From the NCBI RefSeq assembly GCF_011058165.1, contig NZ_JAALEG010000030.1, forward strand, positions 1-58,150: a DNA stretch of 58,150 bases, written 5' to 3'. This DNA is from Rhodococcus aetherivorans (GTDB lineage Bacteria; Actinomycetota; Actinomycetes; Mycobacteriales; Mycobacteriaceae). Under the pieces are notes generated by a model, which ran no database searches, was not told the DNA's origin, and saw only the letters and a list, made by a program, of their open reading frames with translations. Shown one piece after another: positions 8,993-18,455 of this stretch. Positions within the stretch are counted from its first letter, which is position 1; the number at the start of each line of letters is the position of its first letter. Both the position numbers and the translations under genes were made by a program.

Positions 8993-9005
8993 GCCGAGGC
9001 GGGGG

Positions 9006-10088
9006 TCAGAGGCGGGCGCCCGTCGTCGCCGAGAAGAAGTAGACCTCGCCCGCCTGCGGGAGCAGGTGCACCCGCTCGCCCGGACCGATCGGGACGCGTC
9101 GATCCACCCGCACCACGACCTTGCCCGACGCGCTCGACCAGTCGGCCGGCTCGGCGGCCGTCGCGTGGACGAACGATTCCGCGCCGAGCTGCTCGACGAG
9201 GTCCACCGTCAACGACAGGGTTCCGGAACGCCACGCCCCGACGGGGGTCCACGCCTCGGGCCGCACCCCGACGACGATCCGCTCGGCATCGACGTCGGCC
9301 GGCACGGCGACCCGCAGACTGCCGAGCACGGCCGCGCCGTCGCGGACGGGCGCGTCGAGCAGGTTCATGCCGGGCGACCCGATGAATCCGGCGACGAAGG
9401 TGTTGACCGGGTTGTCGTACAGGTCGCGGGGCGCGGCGACCTGCTGCAGGCGGCCGCCGTCGAGGACGGCCACCCGATCCCCCATGGTCATCGCCTCCAC
9501 CTGATCGTGGGTGACGTACACGGTCGTGGTGCCCAGCCGACGTTGCAGTCCCGCGATCTGCGAGCGTGTGCTGACCCGCAACTTCGCGTCGAGGTTGCTC
9601 AGCAGTTCGTCCATGCAGAACACCGCGGGCCGTCGCACGATGGCCCGGCCCATCGCCACGCGCTGCCGCTGCCCGCCCGAGAGCTTGCCCGGTTTGCGGT
9701 CGAGCAGCGGCTCGAGCTCGAGCATCCGCGCGGCTTCGAGCACCCGCGCCGACCGTTCCGCCTTGCCGACGCCGGCGTTGCGCAACGCGAAACCCATGTT
9801 CTCCGCCACCGTCATGTTCGGATACAGCGCGTAGTTCTGGAACACCATCGCCACGTCGCGTGCCTTGGGCGGCAACCCCGTCACGTCGGCTCCGCCGATG
9901 TCGATGCGGCCGTCGTCGACTGCCTCGAGCCCGGCGAGCATCCGCAGGCTCGTGGATTTCCCGCAGCCCGACGGACCGACCAGGACCAGGAACTCCCCGT
10001 CCGCGACGTCGAGGTCGAGCCGGTCCACCGACGGCCGTTCGACGCCCGGGTAGCGGTGGGTGACGGTCCGGAAACCTATGCTTGCCAA
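9006..10088 (-). CDS. ugpC: ABC transporter ATPase UgpC (glycerophosphodiester uptake)
   Basis: This 360-residue protein powers the ugp importer. Walker A is GPSGCGKST, the Q-loop region is VAMVFQNYALYPNM, the signature is LSGGQRQRVAMGRAIVRRP, Walker B is VFCMDELLSNLD, and the switch His is in VYVTHDQVEA. Walker B has Leu where most MalK/UgpC proteins have Pro (DEPLSNLD). A C-terminal MalK-type TOBE region follows. The likely start is a TTG at 10088, with AGGAA overlapping the ugpB stop. The length equals the M. tuberculosis protein. It is the last gene of a four-gene operon. Confidence 0.92.
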   Translation of the reverse strand: MASIGFRTVTHRYPGVERPSVDRLDLDVADGEFLVLVGPSGCGKSTSLRMLAGLEAVDDGRIDIGGADVTGLPPKARDVAMVFQNYALYPNMTVAENMGFALRNAGVGKAERSARVLEAARMLELEPLLDRKPGKLSGGQRQRVAMGRAIVRRPAVFCMDELLSNLDAKLRVSTRSQIAGLQRRLGTTTVYVTHDQVEAMTMGDRVAVLDGGRLQQVAAPRDLYDNPVNTFVAGFIGSPGMNLLDAPVRDGAAVLGSLRVAVPADVDAERIVVGVRPEAWTPVGAWRSGTLSLTVDLVEQLGAESFVHATAAEPADWSSASGKVVVRVDRRVPIGPGERVHLLPQAGEVYFFSATTGARL

Positions 10089-10096
10089 GGCTGTTC

Positions 10097-11413
10097 CTAC
10101 AGGTACGGGGTGATCTGGCGATCGATGATCTGCTGCAGCTGACGGGTGACGTCGCCGAACGCCGTCGTCACGTCGGCGCCCTGGAGGGCGATCTGCTCGA
10201 GGCCGGTGCCGATGATCTGGTCGCCGCCGGGTACGAAGACGCGCGCGTAGTCCTGCGAGCGAGTGCGCGCGAGTTGGTCGACGGCGGTACGAGAGTTGGG
10301 GTTCTGCTCGAGGAACGCCTTCATGTCGGGGTTCTCGGTGGCGGACTTGCGCACCGGCATGTAGCCGATCCGCTGCGAGAAGTAGGCGGTGTTCTCCCCG
10401 TTGGTGACGAAGTCGATGAACTTCAGCGCGTTGCGCTTTCGCTCGTCGGAGATGTTCGCGGGGATCGCCAGTCCGGCGCCGCCGGTGGGACATCCCGGAG
10501 TACCGTCGGGGGCCGGCAGGAACGCGGTGCCGAAGTCGAACGCGGCGTTCTTCGTGATGCCGGACAGGTCGCCGGTGGAGGCGATCGTGGACGCGATGAT
10601 CCCGGCGGAGAAGTCGTTGGCGATGTCCGTGGAGACACCCGCGTACTTCCCGGTGTGGATCATGTCCTTCAGGAACTGTCCCGCGGCGATCGTCTCCGCG
10701 TCGCCGAAGCGCAGCCGCCAGCCGTCGGAGTAGGCACCGCCGAACGTCCAGATCGGTCCTTCGAAGGTCCAACCCAGGTAGTCCTTGGCGTTGCCCCAGC
10801 CGTGCGCCAGCTTGCCTGAGCCGACGGCGCGTTGCAGTTCGGGCCCCCACTCGGAGAACTCCTGCCAGGTGGCGGGCCCGCGGTCGGGCAGTCCCGCCTG
10901 CCGCCAGACGTCGCGGTTGTAGTAGAACAGCGGGGTCGAGCGGGCGTAGGGCAGCGCGAAGTGGCGGCCCTCGAAGAGGTAGTCGGCCAGCAGGGAATCG
11001 ACGTAGTCGCCGGTATCCACGCCGACCTCGGTGAACAGGTCGTCGAGCGGCGTGATCGCGCCGGCGAGCGCGTAGTTGAACCACCACACGTCCGACAGGA
11101 CCACAACGTCGGGCAGATCACCCCCGGACAGGGCTGCGTTGAACTTCTGTGACACCTCTTCGTAGTTCTTGCCGCCGTCGACGAGGTCGACGGTCAGATC
11201 CGGGTACTTCGCCTGGAACCGGGCGATGAGTTCCTTCTCCACGTCCTGGGACTTGCCCGGGTGGTTGGACCAGAACTTGATCGTGTTCGCGTCGGAGGCG
11301 GACCCCGAGGTGCCCGCCGACCCGGACGAGCCGGTGCCGGCGCACGCGGCCAGCGCTGCGCTCGCCGCGACCACCCCGGTCAGTCCCAGAAATCCACGCC
11401 TGTCGATGTTCAC
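10097..11413 (-). CDS. ugpB: Substrate-binding lipoprotein UgpB
   Basis: The 438-residue extracytoplasmic receptor has a Tat-type signal (DRRGFLGLTG) and a lipobox (LAAC), so it should be exported folded and lipid-anchored. Long blocks match M. tuberculosis UgpB, including LPYARSTPLFYYNRDVWRQA and QRIGYMPVRKSA. That protein binds glycerophosphocholine, so the substrate here is probably a glycerophosphodiester. The start is a GTG at 11413 with AGGAG upstream. It lies 20 bp after ugpE and 8 bp before ugpC. Confidence 0.93.
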   Translation of the reverse strand: MNIDRRGFLGLTGVVAASAALAACAGTGSSGSAGTSGSASDANTIKFWSNHPGKSQDVEKELIARFQAKYPDLTVDLVDGGKNYEEVSQKFNAALSGGDLPDVVVLSDVWWFNYALAGAITPLDDLFTEVGVDTGDYVDSLLADYLFEGRHFALPYARSTPLFYYNRDVWRQAGLPDRGPATWQEFSEWGPELQRAVGSGKLAHGWGNAKDYLGWTFEGPIWTFGGAYSDGWRLRFGDAETIAAGQFLKDMIHTGKYAGVSTDIANDFSAGIIASTIASTGDLSGITKNAAFDFGTAFLPAPDGTPGCPTGGAGLAIPANISDERKRNALKFIDFVTNGENTAYFSQRIGYMPVRKSATENPDMKAFLEQNPNSRTAVDQLARTRSQDYARVFVPGGDQIIGTGLEQIALQGADVTTAFGDVTRQLQQIIDRQITPYL

Positions 11414-11433
11414 GAAGTTGCTCCTGGAAGAGT

Positions 11434-12321
11434 TCAGCCCTTGACCGCACCGGAGGTGAGGCCCTTGATCATGTGTCGTTGCAGCGCAAGGAAGACCACG
11501 AGGATCGGCAGCATGGCCAGCACCGTGCCGGCCATCACCGGACCCCAGTTGGTGACGCCGTCGTTGTTCTGCAACTGGGTCAGTCCGATCGGCAGCGGGG
11601 CCACCGACGCGTCGTCGGCCATGAGGAACGGCCACAGGTATTCGTTCCACTCGTTGACCACGGTGATGAGCGCGAACGCGACCAGGGTCGGGCCGGACAC
11701 GGGCAGCACGACCCGCCACAGCAGACGGACGTGTCCGGCGCCGTCCATCCGTGCCGCCTCGATGATCTCGGCGGGGATGGACAGGAAGTGGTTGCGCAGC
11801 AGGAACGTTCCGAACGCGATGCCCGCGAGCGGCACGATGATCCCCTGGAAGGTGTTGCGCCATCCCCATTCCGCCACCAGCGCGTAGTTGGAGATGACCG
11901 TGATCTGGTTCGGCACCATCAGGGCGGCGACGATGCCGACGAACACGAGATTCTTGCCGGGGAACCGCAGGAACACCAGACCGTAGGCGCTCAGGATGCC
12001 GAGGACGAACTTCACGCTCGACAGCACCGTGGTGATGATCAGCGAGTTCCGCAGGAACGTGCCGAACGGCACCGAGGTGACGGCCTCCGTGTAGTTCTGG
12101 GGATGGAACATGCTGGGCCACCAGGTGACCGGCAGCGTGTAGATGTCGGGCCGCTGCTTGAACGACGTCACCACGATCCAGTACAGCGGCAGCGCCACGA
12201 CGAGCAGTGCGACGACCATCGCGGCGTAGGCGAGCACACGGATCGCGCGCTCCCGACGCCGGTACGGCTCTGCCGCCGCCGGCTCCGCACGTACGATCCG
12301 GCGGTCCAGAAGCGCCGTCAT
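11434..12321 (-). CDS. ugpE: ABC transporter permease UgpE
   Basis: The 295-residue inner-membrane permease has six predicted helices and the EAA loop EAARMDGAGHVRLLWRVVLP that docks on the ATPase. The MalG-like N-terminus (VVALPLYWIVVTSFK) is typical. Its ATG overlaps the ugpA stop (ATGA), implying translational coupling. The gene order A-E-B-C equals that of M. tuberculosis Rv2835c-Rv2832c. Confidence 0.92.
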   Translation of the reverse strand: MTALLDRRIVRAEPAAAEPYRRRERAIRVLAYAAMVVALLVVALPLYWIVVTSFKQRPDIYTLPVTWWPSMFHPQNYTEAVTSVPFGTFLRNSLIITTVLSSVKFVLGILSAYGLVFLRFPGKNLVFVGIVAALMVPNQITVISNYALVAEWGWRNTFQGIIVPLAGIAFGTFLLRNHFLSIPAEIIEAARMDGAGHVRLLWRVVLPVSGPTLVAFALITVVNEWNEYLWPFLMADDASVAPLPIGLTQLQNNDGVTNWGPVMAGTVLAMLPILVVFLALQRHMIKGLTSGAVKG

Positions 12322-13367
12322 CCCACGATCTCCTTGCGCGCCACCGGCCGGATGTCACATTCCGTCGATGGGACCGAACGCGTGTCACATTCGGCCCCGC
12401 GCCCGCGCCCGCGACGGCGAAGACGGGGGCCGCGGACGGGGCGCGGCCGGTCGTCGCGGTCCATGAGACGCACCTGGTACACCGTGACCGCCAGCAGTAC
12501 GAGGAACATGACGGTCGCGACGGTGGCGCCGTAGCCGGCCCGGAAGTTGCGGAAGGACTCGTTGTAGACCTGGTAGACCATCGTGGTGGTTCCGGTGCCG
12601 AGCGGTCCGCCCCGGGTCATCACGTTGATGATGTCGAAGACCTGGAACGAATTGAGCAGCACGGTGATCGACAAGAAGTAGGTGGTGGGCCGCAGCTGCG
12701 GCAGGAGTACGCGCCGGAAGGCGGTCCACGACGAGACGCCGTCGATCGCGGCGGCCTCGGAGAGTTCGGGGCGCAGGCCCTGCAGGGCGGCGAGATAGAT
12801 GACGAAGGTGTAGCCGAGGTTCTTCCACAGGTAGGTGAGGGTGACCATCACCAGCGCCCAGGCCGGATCCTGGTAGAAGTCCGGGGCGCCGATCCCGACC
12901 CTGTCCAGCAGGTCCTGGACGAGGCCGAAGTTCGGGTCGAACACGAACTGGAACGCCACGCCCACCGCGGCGCCGGAGATGACGAACGGCGCGAAGAGTG
13001 CGGAGCGGACGAGGTTGCGGCCCAGGAGTTTACGGTCCAGCAACAGCGCCAGCGCCAGACCGAGCAGCATGGATCCCGCGACGGTGGCGACGGTGAACAC
13101 GACGGTGTTGCCGACGATCTGCCAGGTGTCGGCGCGGCCGAACCACTCGCGGTAGTTGCCGAATCCGACGAACGTGGCGGTGGGGCTCGAGATGTTCCAC
13201 TCGAAGAACGAGAGGCGGATGTTGTCGACGAGCGGCCGGTACGTGAACAGGATCAGCAGCGCGAGATTCGGTCCGATCAGCGTGGCGAACAGCGCGTAGT
13301 CGCCCCATGGGCGTCGCGACAGCCCCCGATCGGGTTGGGGCAATACTCTTTCCGGACTCGAGCGCAC
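12318..13367 (-). CDS. ugpA: ABC transporter permease UgpA with unusual C-terminal extension
   Basis: This permease has about six helices and the EAA loop EAAAIDGVSSWTAFRRVLLP. The protein is 349 residues long, about 45 longer than the M. tuberculosis homologue. The family normally ends near QVRLMDRD; here a basic tail follows, part of which is encoded by copy B of the 51-bp palindromic repeat. The start is a GTG at 13367; a TTG at 13343 has GGAAAGAG closer to it. It heads the ugpAEBC operon. Confidence 0.9.
   Translation of the reverse strand: MRSSPERVLPQPDRGLSRRPWGDYALFATLIGPNLALLILFTYRPLVDNIRLSFFEWNISSPTATFVGFGNYREWFGRADTWQIVGNTVVFTVATVAGSMLLGLALALLLDRKLLGRNLVRSALFAPFVISGAAVGVAFQFVFDPNFGLVQDLLDRVGIGAPDFYQDPAWALVMVTLTYLWKNLGYTFVIYLAALQGLRPELSEAAAIDGVSSWTAFRRVLLPQLRPTTYFLSITVLLNSFQVFDIINVMTRGGPLGTGTTTMVYQVYNESFRNFRAGYGATVATVMFLVLLAVTVYQVRLMDRDDRPRPVRGPRLRRRGRGRGAECDTRSVPSTECDIRPVARKEIVG
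12346..12396. repeat. 51-bp palindromic repeat, copy B, inside ugpA
   Basis: Read on the minus strand, it starts GGCCGAATGTGACACGCGTT and ends in ACATCCGGCC, and it aligns gap-free with copies A and C. The arms are less perfect here. It lies within the 3' end of ugpA, 24 bp upstream of the ugpE start, and adds residues to UgpA rather than ending the frame. Confidence 0.8.
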
Positions 13368-13480
13368 TGCGGCAGTGTGCCTGCCGCGGGCGAACCGGAG
13401 GTTACGCCGGTCTGGCGCCGGCGAGTACTCTCGCCACCCGGAAGGTCACCAGGTGCTCGCCGGCGTCGACCGTTGTCCGG

Positions 13481-14401
13481 CTAGAGGTTCCAGTCGCCGA
13501 GGCCGTCCCAGCCGTTGAGGGTGCCGCCACCGGTGTTCTGCACGATCACCGGGTCGCCCTTCTGGGCGTTCTCGAAGAACCAGCGACCGTCCTCGGTGCT
13601 CACGTTCAGGCACCCGTGGCTGACGTTGGTGTTGCCCTGCGCCCACTCGGACCACGGCGCCGCATGCACGAAGATGCCGCTGTTGGAGATGCGGGTCGCG
13701 TACTCGACGTAGGTGCGGTATCCCTCGGGCGAGTCGACCGGAACGCCGTACGTGGACGAGTCCATGTACATGTCGCGGAACTTCTCGCCGACGATGTAGG
13801 TGCCGTTGGGCGTCTCGTAGCCGGGCTTGCCGAACGACGTCGGCATGGTCTTGACGACCTCGCCGTTGCGGGTGACGGTGATGGTCTTGGTGTTGTCGTC
13901 CGCGACGGTGATCAGCGCGTCGCCGACGGTGTACGACGACTGCGTGCCCCCGGCGTTCACGGTGACCTGGGTGTGGGCCGGCCAGAACTCGAACGGCCGC
14001 CACCGCACCTGCCGGTCCGAGGCCCAGTAGAAGTGCCCGGACACCGGCGGGTTCGACGTGACGGTGATGGCGCGCTCGGCGGCCGCGCGATCGGTGACGT
14101 TCTCGTCGAAGCGGATGATGATCGGCTGGGCCACGCCGACCGTCTCACCGTTCGACGGGTTGATCGACGGGGCCGAGAACGGCGGCGGCGTGGGTGCGAC
14201 GGAGTTCGAGCCGCCCGGAAGCCTCTCGACGAGTTCCTGCACGCTCGGCAGTTCGGGCCCGCCCGGCCACAGGGGTACCGCGGCGGCGGGTCCCGTCATG
14301 GTGAGCATGGCGGCGCCGGCCCCCACCAGCGCGGTGGCGACACGGCCGGACCAGCGACCGGCGCGGCCACGACTGCTCGGCCGACCCTTCTTCTCGAACA
14401 T
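13481..14401 (-). CDS. L,D-transpeptidase (YkuD), LdtMt2-like
   Basis: This enzyme makes 3-3 peptidoglycan cross-links outside the membrane. An N-terminal signal (VATALVGAGAAMLTMTGPAA) precedes one Ig-like domain (about residues 65-150). The YkuD domain holds HAAPW and the catalytic VSHGCLNVS with its nucleophilic Cys. The C-terminus GGTLNGWDGLGDWNL is typical of LdtMt2. There is no lipobox and only one Ig domain, so at 306 residues it is shorter than LdtMt2 (about 408). I chose the ATG at 14401 (MFEKKG); an ATG at 14413 is possible. The frame is open upstream but overlaps no clear domain. Confidence 0.9.
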   Translation of the reverse strand: MFEKKGRPSSRGRAGRWSGRVATALVGAGAAMLTMTGPAAAVPLWPGGPELPSVQELVERLPGGSNSVAPTPPPFSAPSINPSNGETVGVAQPIIIRFDENVTDRAAAERAITVTSNPPVSGHFYWASDRQVRWRPFEFWPAHTQVTVNAGGTQSSYTVGDALITVADDNTKTITVTRNGEVVKTMPTSFGKPGYETPNGTYIVGEKFRDMYMDSSTYGVPVDSPEGYRTYVEYATRISNSGIFVHAAPWSEWAQGNTNVSHGCLNVSTEDGRWFFENAQKGDPVIVQNTGGGTLNGWDGLGDWNL

Positions 14402-14546
14402 TCGACAACCCATCGTTCGTTCGTGCCGTCGCACCCACGTCCGCCCCGACAGCGACGACTTGGCGAACCCATTAGACACAGCTCCCCCGCAAGCGGGCAA
14501 TTCGACCATGCCCGCCCGGACCACCCCTCGCGGGCTCGCGCCCAGG

Positions 14547-16226
14547 TCAGGACTCGATTCGAGAGGCGGCAAGGAGATCGGCGACAGCGACGAACTTCAC
14601 GCGAGAGCGACCCGCGGCACCGCCCCGGGCGCGTTCCTGCTTGTCGATCTGCTGCCAGCCCCGGTAGTCGACGTACTCCGGCCGGCGCTCGGAGACCAGC
14701 GCCGCGAGCTTCTCCCGGTCGGCGACGGGTGCGACGAGCCGGCCGGCCACGAAATCCTGGACCAGGTGCTCGACGGTCTGGGCGGAGCACTGCTTGTTGG
14801 TGCCGATGACGCCGGTGGGTCCGCGCTTGATCCAGCCGGCGGTGTACACGCCGGGCAGCGGCTCGTTCGTCTCCGGGTCCACGACCCGGCCCTCCTCGTT
14901 GGGGAGGATGCCGCGCTGGTCGTCGAACGGCAGGTCGGCGACGGGGGCCCCGCGGTAGCCGACAGAACGCAGGACCAGGCCGGTGGCCAGGGTCTCGGTC
15001 TGCCCGGTGCGGTGCGCCTCGAGCCGGCCGTTCGCCTCGACCAGTTCGGTGCGTTCGAGGGTGATCGATTCGACCCGGCCGTCACCGCTCAGCTCGACGG
15101 GGGCGGCGAGGAAGCGCAGCACGATCCGCTTGTTGCCCTCGGTGGGGCGCCGCTGGGCGAAGGCCTGGACCTGTTCGACCTTCAGCACGATCCGCGGTTC
15201 GGCGGTGGGGTCGTCGACGAGGGCGCGGCCGGCCGGGTCGAGTTCGGCCTCGGCCGGGTCGACGACGATGTCGACGCCCGCGAGCTGACCGAGGGCCAGC
15301 AGTTCCGGGTTGGTGTAGGCGGCCTGGGCGGGTCCGCGGCGTCCCACGACGACGACCTCGCGGATGTTCGACTCGCGCAGGGCGGCGACGGCGTGGTCGG
15401 CCATGTCGGTCTTCGCCAGCTCGTCCGGGTCCATGACCAGCGCCCGCGCCACGTCGAGGGCGACGTTGCCGTTGCCGACGATCACCGCGCGTTCGCCGGA
15501 CAGGTCGAAGGTGCGGTCGGCGTAGTCGGGGTGTCCGTTGTACCAGGCGACGAACTCGGTGGCCGCGTGCGAACCGGGCAGGTCCTCGCCGGGCACGTCC
15601 AGGCGCCGGTCCCCGGCGGCGCCGACGGCGTAGAGCACCGCGTGGTGGTGCGCGAGCAGTTCCTCGTGGCTGATGTGGGTGCCCACCTCGACGTTGAACC
15701 AGCACTGGCTCTTCTTGTGGCCGAGGGCACTACGGAACAGCTCACCGACGGCCTTGGTGCTCTGATGGTCCGGGGCGACACCTGCGCGGACGAGGCCGTA
15801 CGGGGTGGGCAGGCGGTCGAAGATGTCGACCTCGACGCGGGCCCGGCCGGTCAGCTCCAGCGCGGCGTAGCAGGCCGCCGGCCCCGAGCCGACGATCGCC
15901 ACCCGCAGGGTGCCGAGCTCGGCGGGAATCTTGGTGCGGTCGCGTTCCTCGGGCCAGTCCGGTCCGATCGGGTATCGCCGGTAGTAGTCCTCGGCGATCT
16001 TCAGATAGGGCTCGTGCGCGGCGGGCAGCTCGTTGTCGGCGTAGATCGCGTCCACCGGGCATTCGTCCACGCACGCGCCGCAGTCGATGCAGGTGTCCGG
16101 GTCGATGTAGAGCATCTCGGTGGTGGCGAACGGCGCCTCGTCGGGCGTGGGATGGATGCAGTTGACGGGGCAGACCTCGACGCACGAGGCATCGTTACAA
16201 CACGCCTGGGTGATCACGTAAACCAC
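14547..16226 (-). CDS. fprB: Ferredoxin-fused NADPH:ferredoxin reductase FprB
   Basis: Residues 1-70 form a bacterial 7Fe-type ferredoxin domain, with Cys in CCNDASCVEVCPVNC and CIDCGACVDECP. Residues from about 105 form an adrenodoxin reductase-like flavoprotein with the FAD motif VAIVGSGPAACYAA and an NADPH site near VIVGNGNVALDVA. M. tuberculosis FprB has the same fused build (575 residues; 559 here). It passes electrons between NADPH and ferredoxins in the cytoplasm. The start is a GTG at 16226 giving MVYVITQACC; its ribosome-binding site is weak. Confidence 0.94.
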   Translation of the reverse strand: MVYVITQACCNDASCVEVCPVNCIHPTPDEAPFATTEMLYIDPDTCIDCGACVDECPVDAIYADNELPAAHEPYLKIAEDYYRRYPIGPDWPEERDRTKIPAELGTLRVAIVGSGPAACYAALELTGRARVEVDIFDRLPTPYGLVRAGVAPDHQSTKAVGELFRSALGHKKSQCWFNVEVGTHISHEELLAHHHAVLYAVGAAGDRRLDVPGEDLPGSHAATEFVAWYNGHPDYADRTFDLSGERAVIVGNGNVALDVARALVMDPDELAKTDMADHAVAALRESNIREVVVVGRRGPAQAAYTNPELLALGQLAGVDIVVDPAEAELDPAGRALVDDPTAEPRIVLKVEQVQAFAQRRPTEGNKRIVLRFLAAPVELSGDGRVESITLERTELVEANGRLEAHRTGQTETLATGLVLRSVGYRGAPVADLPFDDQRGILPNEEGRVVDPETNEPLPGVYTAGWIKRGPTGVIGTNKQCSAQTVEHLVQDFVAGRLVAPVADREKLAALVSERRPEYVDYRGWQQIDKQERARGGAAGRSRVKFVAVADLLAASRIES

Positions 16227-16355
16227 GGTGGATACCTGCCTGAAGTGCCGGGGGTTCGACGACCCACTCAGACTATAACGTGTTCCAATTCCGGTCGAGA
16301 TCCGGTTCGCCGCCCCTGCTCTCCCGGCGTGTCCCCCGCCACCGGACCGGACGCG

Positions 16356-16571
16356 TCAGCCGTCGGTCGGCTCGATGCGGAAGCCGATCTTCACGGTCAC
16401 CTGGATGTGCGCGACGGCCCCGTCGTCGATGTGGCCCCTGACGTTCATCACCTCGAACCACTCGAGGTGGCGCGTGGTCTCCGCCGCGCGCGCGACGGCC
16501 TGCTTGATCGCGTCGTCGACGCTGTCCGTCGACGAACCCACCACCTCGATCACCCGGTACACGTGGCTCAC
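16356..16571 (-). CDS. Dodecin (flavin-binding storage protein)
   Basis: The 71-residue protein matches the dodecin family in length and pattern: VYRVIEVVGSSTDSVDDAI, then the flavin-stacking Trp in HLEWFEV (W38), then the C-terminal VTVKIGFRIE. Dodecins form hollow dodecamers that bind FMN, riboflavin or CoA. The GTG at 16571 has GGAGGGAG upstream. It lies 65 bp after the serine hydrolase gene on the same strand. Confidence 0.92.
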   Translation of the reverse strand: MSHVYRVIEVVGSSTDSVDDAIKQAVARAAETTRHLEWFEVMNVRGHIDDGAVAHIQVTVKIGFRIEPTDG

Positions 16572-16636
16572 AGTGTCGCTCCCTCCGTTTCGAACTGCTT
16601 CGAACAATCGTGGGGGTAGGCGCCGCGGCACCTTCC

Positions 16637-17845
16637 TCAGGCGCGGCGGGCCAGGTCGCGCGCCAGCGCGCCGAGCCGCGCGAGGCGCAGATCGCCCAGC
16701 GCGATCGGACCGCTGCCCAGGCGGTTCGTCGTGAACGCGAGCGACAGTCCGGTGTCGAGGTCGGCGAAGGCGCCGGAACCGCCGACCCCGTAGTGGCCGA
16801 GCGCCCCGCGCGGCCGCTCCCGGCTGACGAACACCGGCTGGTGGTAGCCGAGCCGCCACGCCATCGGGACCCCGAGCACGTAGTCGCGGCCGCGCACCTG
16901 GACCTCGCTCATGGCCTCGATGGTTTCCGGGTGCAGGAACTGCACGCCGTCGATCGTGCCGCCCGCGGCGATCGCCCCGTACATCCGCGCCAGGGCGCGC
17001 GCCGAGAACACCCCGTTCCAGCCGGGCATCACCGCGTCGTGCACCGCGGGATCGCGCACCAGCTCGTCGAACTCCTCCGGCATCGCGGCCTCCGCGAGGC
17101 CCCGGGTGAGGCTCACCCGGGACAGCACCGAGGCGGTCATCCCCCAGTGCAGGCCGGCGGGATTGATCCGCGGGAACAGCTTGGCGATGCGGTGCCGCTG
17201 CTCCTCCGGCACCCGGAACCAGAATTCGGGGGTACCCAGGGGTTCGGCAATCTCCTGCCGGACGACGTCGACGAACGGCGACCCGGTCACGCGCTGCACG
17301 ATCTCCGCGACGAGCCAGCCGTACGTGACGGCGTGGTATCCCGGGCCTTCCAGCCGGCGCGGGTCGGGTGGGGCCGCGGCCAGCGCACGCACCGTGGCGT
17401 CGTAGTCGACGATGCCCATCCGGCCGGGCCGCAGGTTGCGCACCCGGTGCAGTCCGGCCCGGTGGGTGAGCACGTCCGCGACGGTGACGTCCTCCTTGCC
17501 GGCCGCCGCGAACTCCGGCCAGTACCGCGCGACGGGGGCGAAGTAGTCGATCAGGCCGCGGTCGGCGAGCCGGTGCACCACGGTGGACGCCACGCCCTTG
17601 CCGGTGGAGAAGGACAGCGAGACCGTGTCGCGGTTCCACCGCCGGTCGCGGGTGGCCCAGCCCGCCCAGATGTCGAGCACCTTCTCGCCGTCCAGGTAGG
17701 CGGCGAGGGCCCCGCCCCCGTGCCGGGGCAGCCGGTACAGGTCGAAGAAGCGATCCGCGAGCGGCAGGAATCGCCGGTCGACGTGCATCTCGGTCGGCGG
17801 CGGTTCCTGTACCGCTGCCGCGCCCCGCACCGGTCGGGCTGTCAT
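16637..17845 (-). CDS. Serine hydrolase of the beta-lactamase/EstB family
   Basis: The 402-residue protein has the class C beta-lactamase-like esterase pattern: the SxxK catalytic pair in SFSTGKG, a Tyr-containing second motif in GYHAVTYGW, and GHYGVGGSGAF near the C-terminus. Such actinobacterial proteins, such as the Lip esterases of mycobacteria, usually act as esterases or D-aminopeptidases. No signal peptide is seen, so it is probably cytoplasmic. The ATG at 17845 follows GGGAGGTACC. The true substrate is unknown. Confidence 0.87.
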   Translation of the reverse strand: MTARPVRGAAAVQEPPPTEMHVDRRFLPLADRFFDLYRLPRHGGGALAAYLDGEKVLDIWAGWATRDRRWNRDTVSLSFSTGKGVASTVVHRLADRGLIDYFAPVARYWPEFAAAGKEDVTVADVLTHRAGLHRVRNLRPGRMGIVDYDATVRALAAAPPDPRRLEGPGYHAVTYGWLVAEIVQRVTGSPFVDVVRQEIAEPLGTPEFWFRVPEEQRHRIAKLFPRINPAGLHWGMTASVLSRVSLTRGLAEAAMPEEFDELVRDPAVHDAVMPGWNGVFSARALARMYGAIAAGGTIDGVQFLHPETIEAMSEVQVRGRDYVLGVPMAWRLGYHQPVFVSRERPRGALGHYGVGGSGAFADLDTGLSLAFTTNRLGSGPIALGDLRLARLGALARDLARRA

Positions 17846-17927
17846 CCGTGGTACCTCCCAGTCGACATCGTGCCGCCAGGTTACGTCGCAGCGTCCGGTC
17901 CCGAACGGGTTTTCCGCAGGCTCCCGG

Positions 17928-18455
17928 TCAGGGCGTGACGTACCGGAACGTCCCCAGCACGACGCACCCACGGCCGGTGGTGAGGTTGACGGCGGTCGCG
18001 GCGGACCCCTCGCACAGCACCGGGTCGCGCAGGTCGCCGATGAAGGCCTGGGACTGCGGGCCGGCCACGACGAGCGCGGTCGCGGGCTCCTCGACGATGC
18101 CCAGGGCCAGCGCGTCCTCACCGAAACCGAGCGTGGCGAGAGAACCGCCGCGGGCCTCGCCCGCCCCGGCACCCCCCGAGAGCCCGGCCGCGAGCACCCG
18201 CGCCCCGGTGCGCGCGTCGGCGAAGCCGACTCCGCCGTCGCCGTGGGCCCACGCGCCGCTCGGTGCGTCCGCGACCGCGCCGCACGCGGTCCGCCCGTCG
18301 AGCTGGGTGACCGAGGCCGCCGAACCCGGGGGCGCCGCACACGTCACCGCCTGCGCGGACGGCGCCGCGACGAGTGCGGCCCCGACGGCCGCCGCCACCA
18401 CGGCCCCACCACCGAGAACCCGAACCGACTTCCGCGCATCCGCTACCACCGACAC
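17928..18455 (-). CDS. Secreted actinobacterial protein of unknown function
   Basis: The 175-residue protein has a Sec signal peptide (VRVLGGGAVVAAAVGAALVA, then APSAQA) and a mature part rich in Ala, Gly and Val with four Cys, which may pair outside the membrane. I recognise no catalytic motif. The likely start is a GTG at 18455 with GGAGGAG upstream; a longer in-frame start at 18488 lacks one. It is probably a cell-envelope protein restricted to this group. Confidence 0.7.
   Translation of the reverse strand: MSVVADARKSVRVLGGGAVVAAAVGAALVAAPSAQAVTCAAPPGSAASVTQLDGRTACGAVADAPSGAWAHGDGGVGFADARTGARVLAAGLSGGAGAGEARGGSLATLGFGEDALALGIVEEPATALVVAGPQSQAFIGDLRDPVLCEGSAATAVNLTTGRGCVVLGTFRYVTP

Noticed and set aside
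13368-13480. A separate small gene between ugpA and the L,D-transpeptidase
   Set aside because: Only 113 bases, with no start-plus-site combination that gives a protein-like frame.
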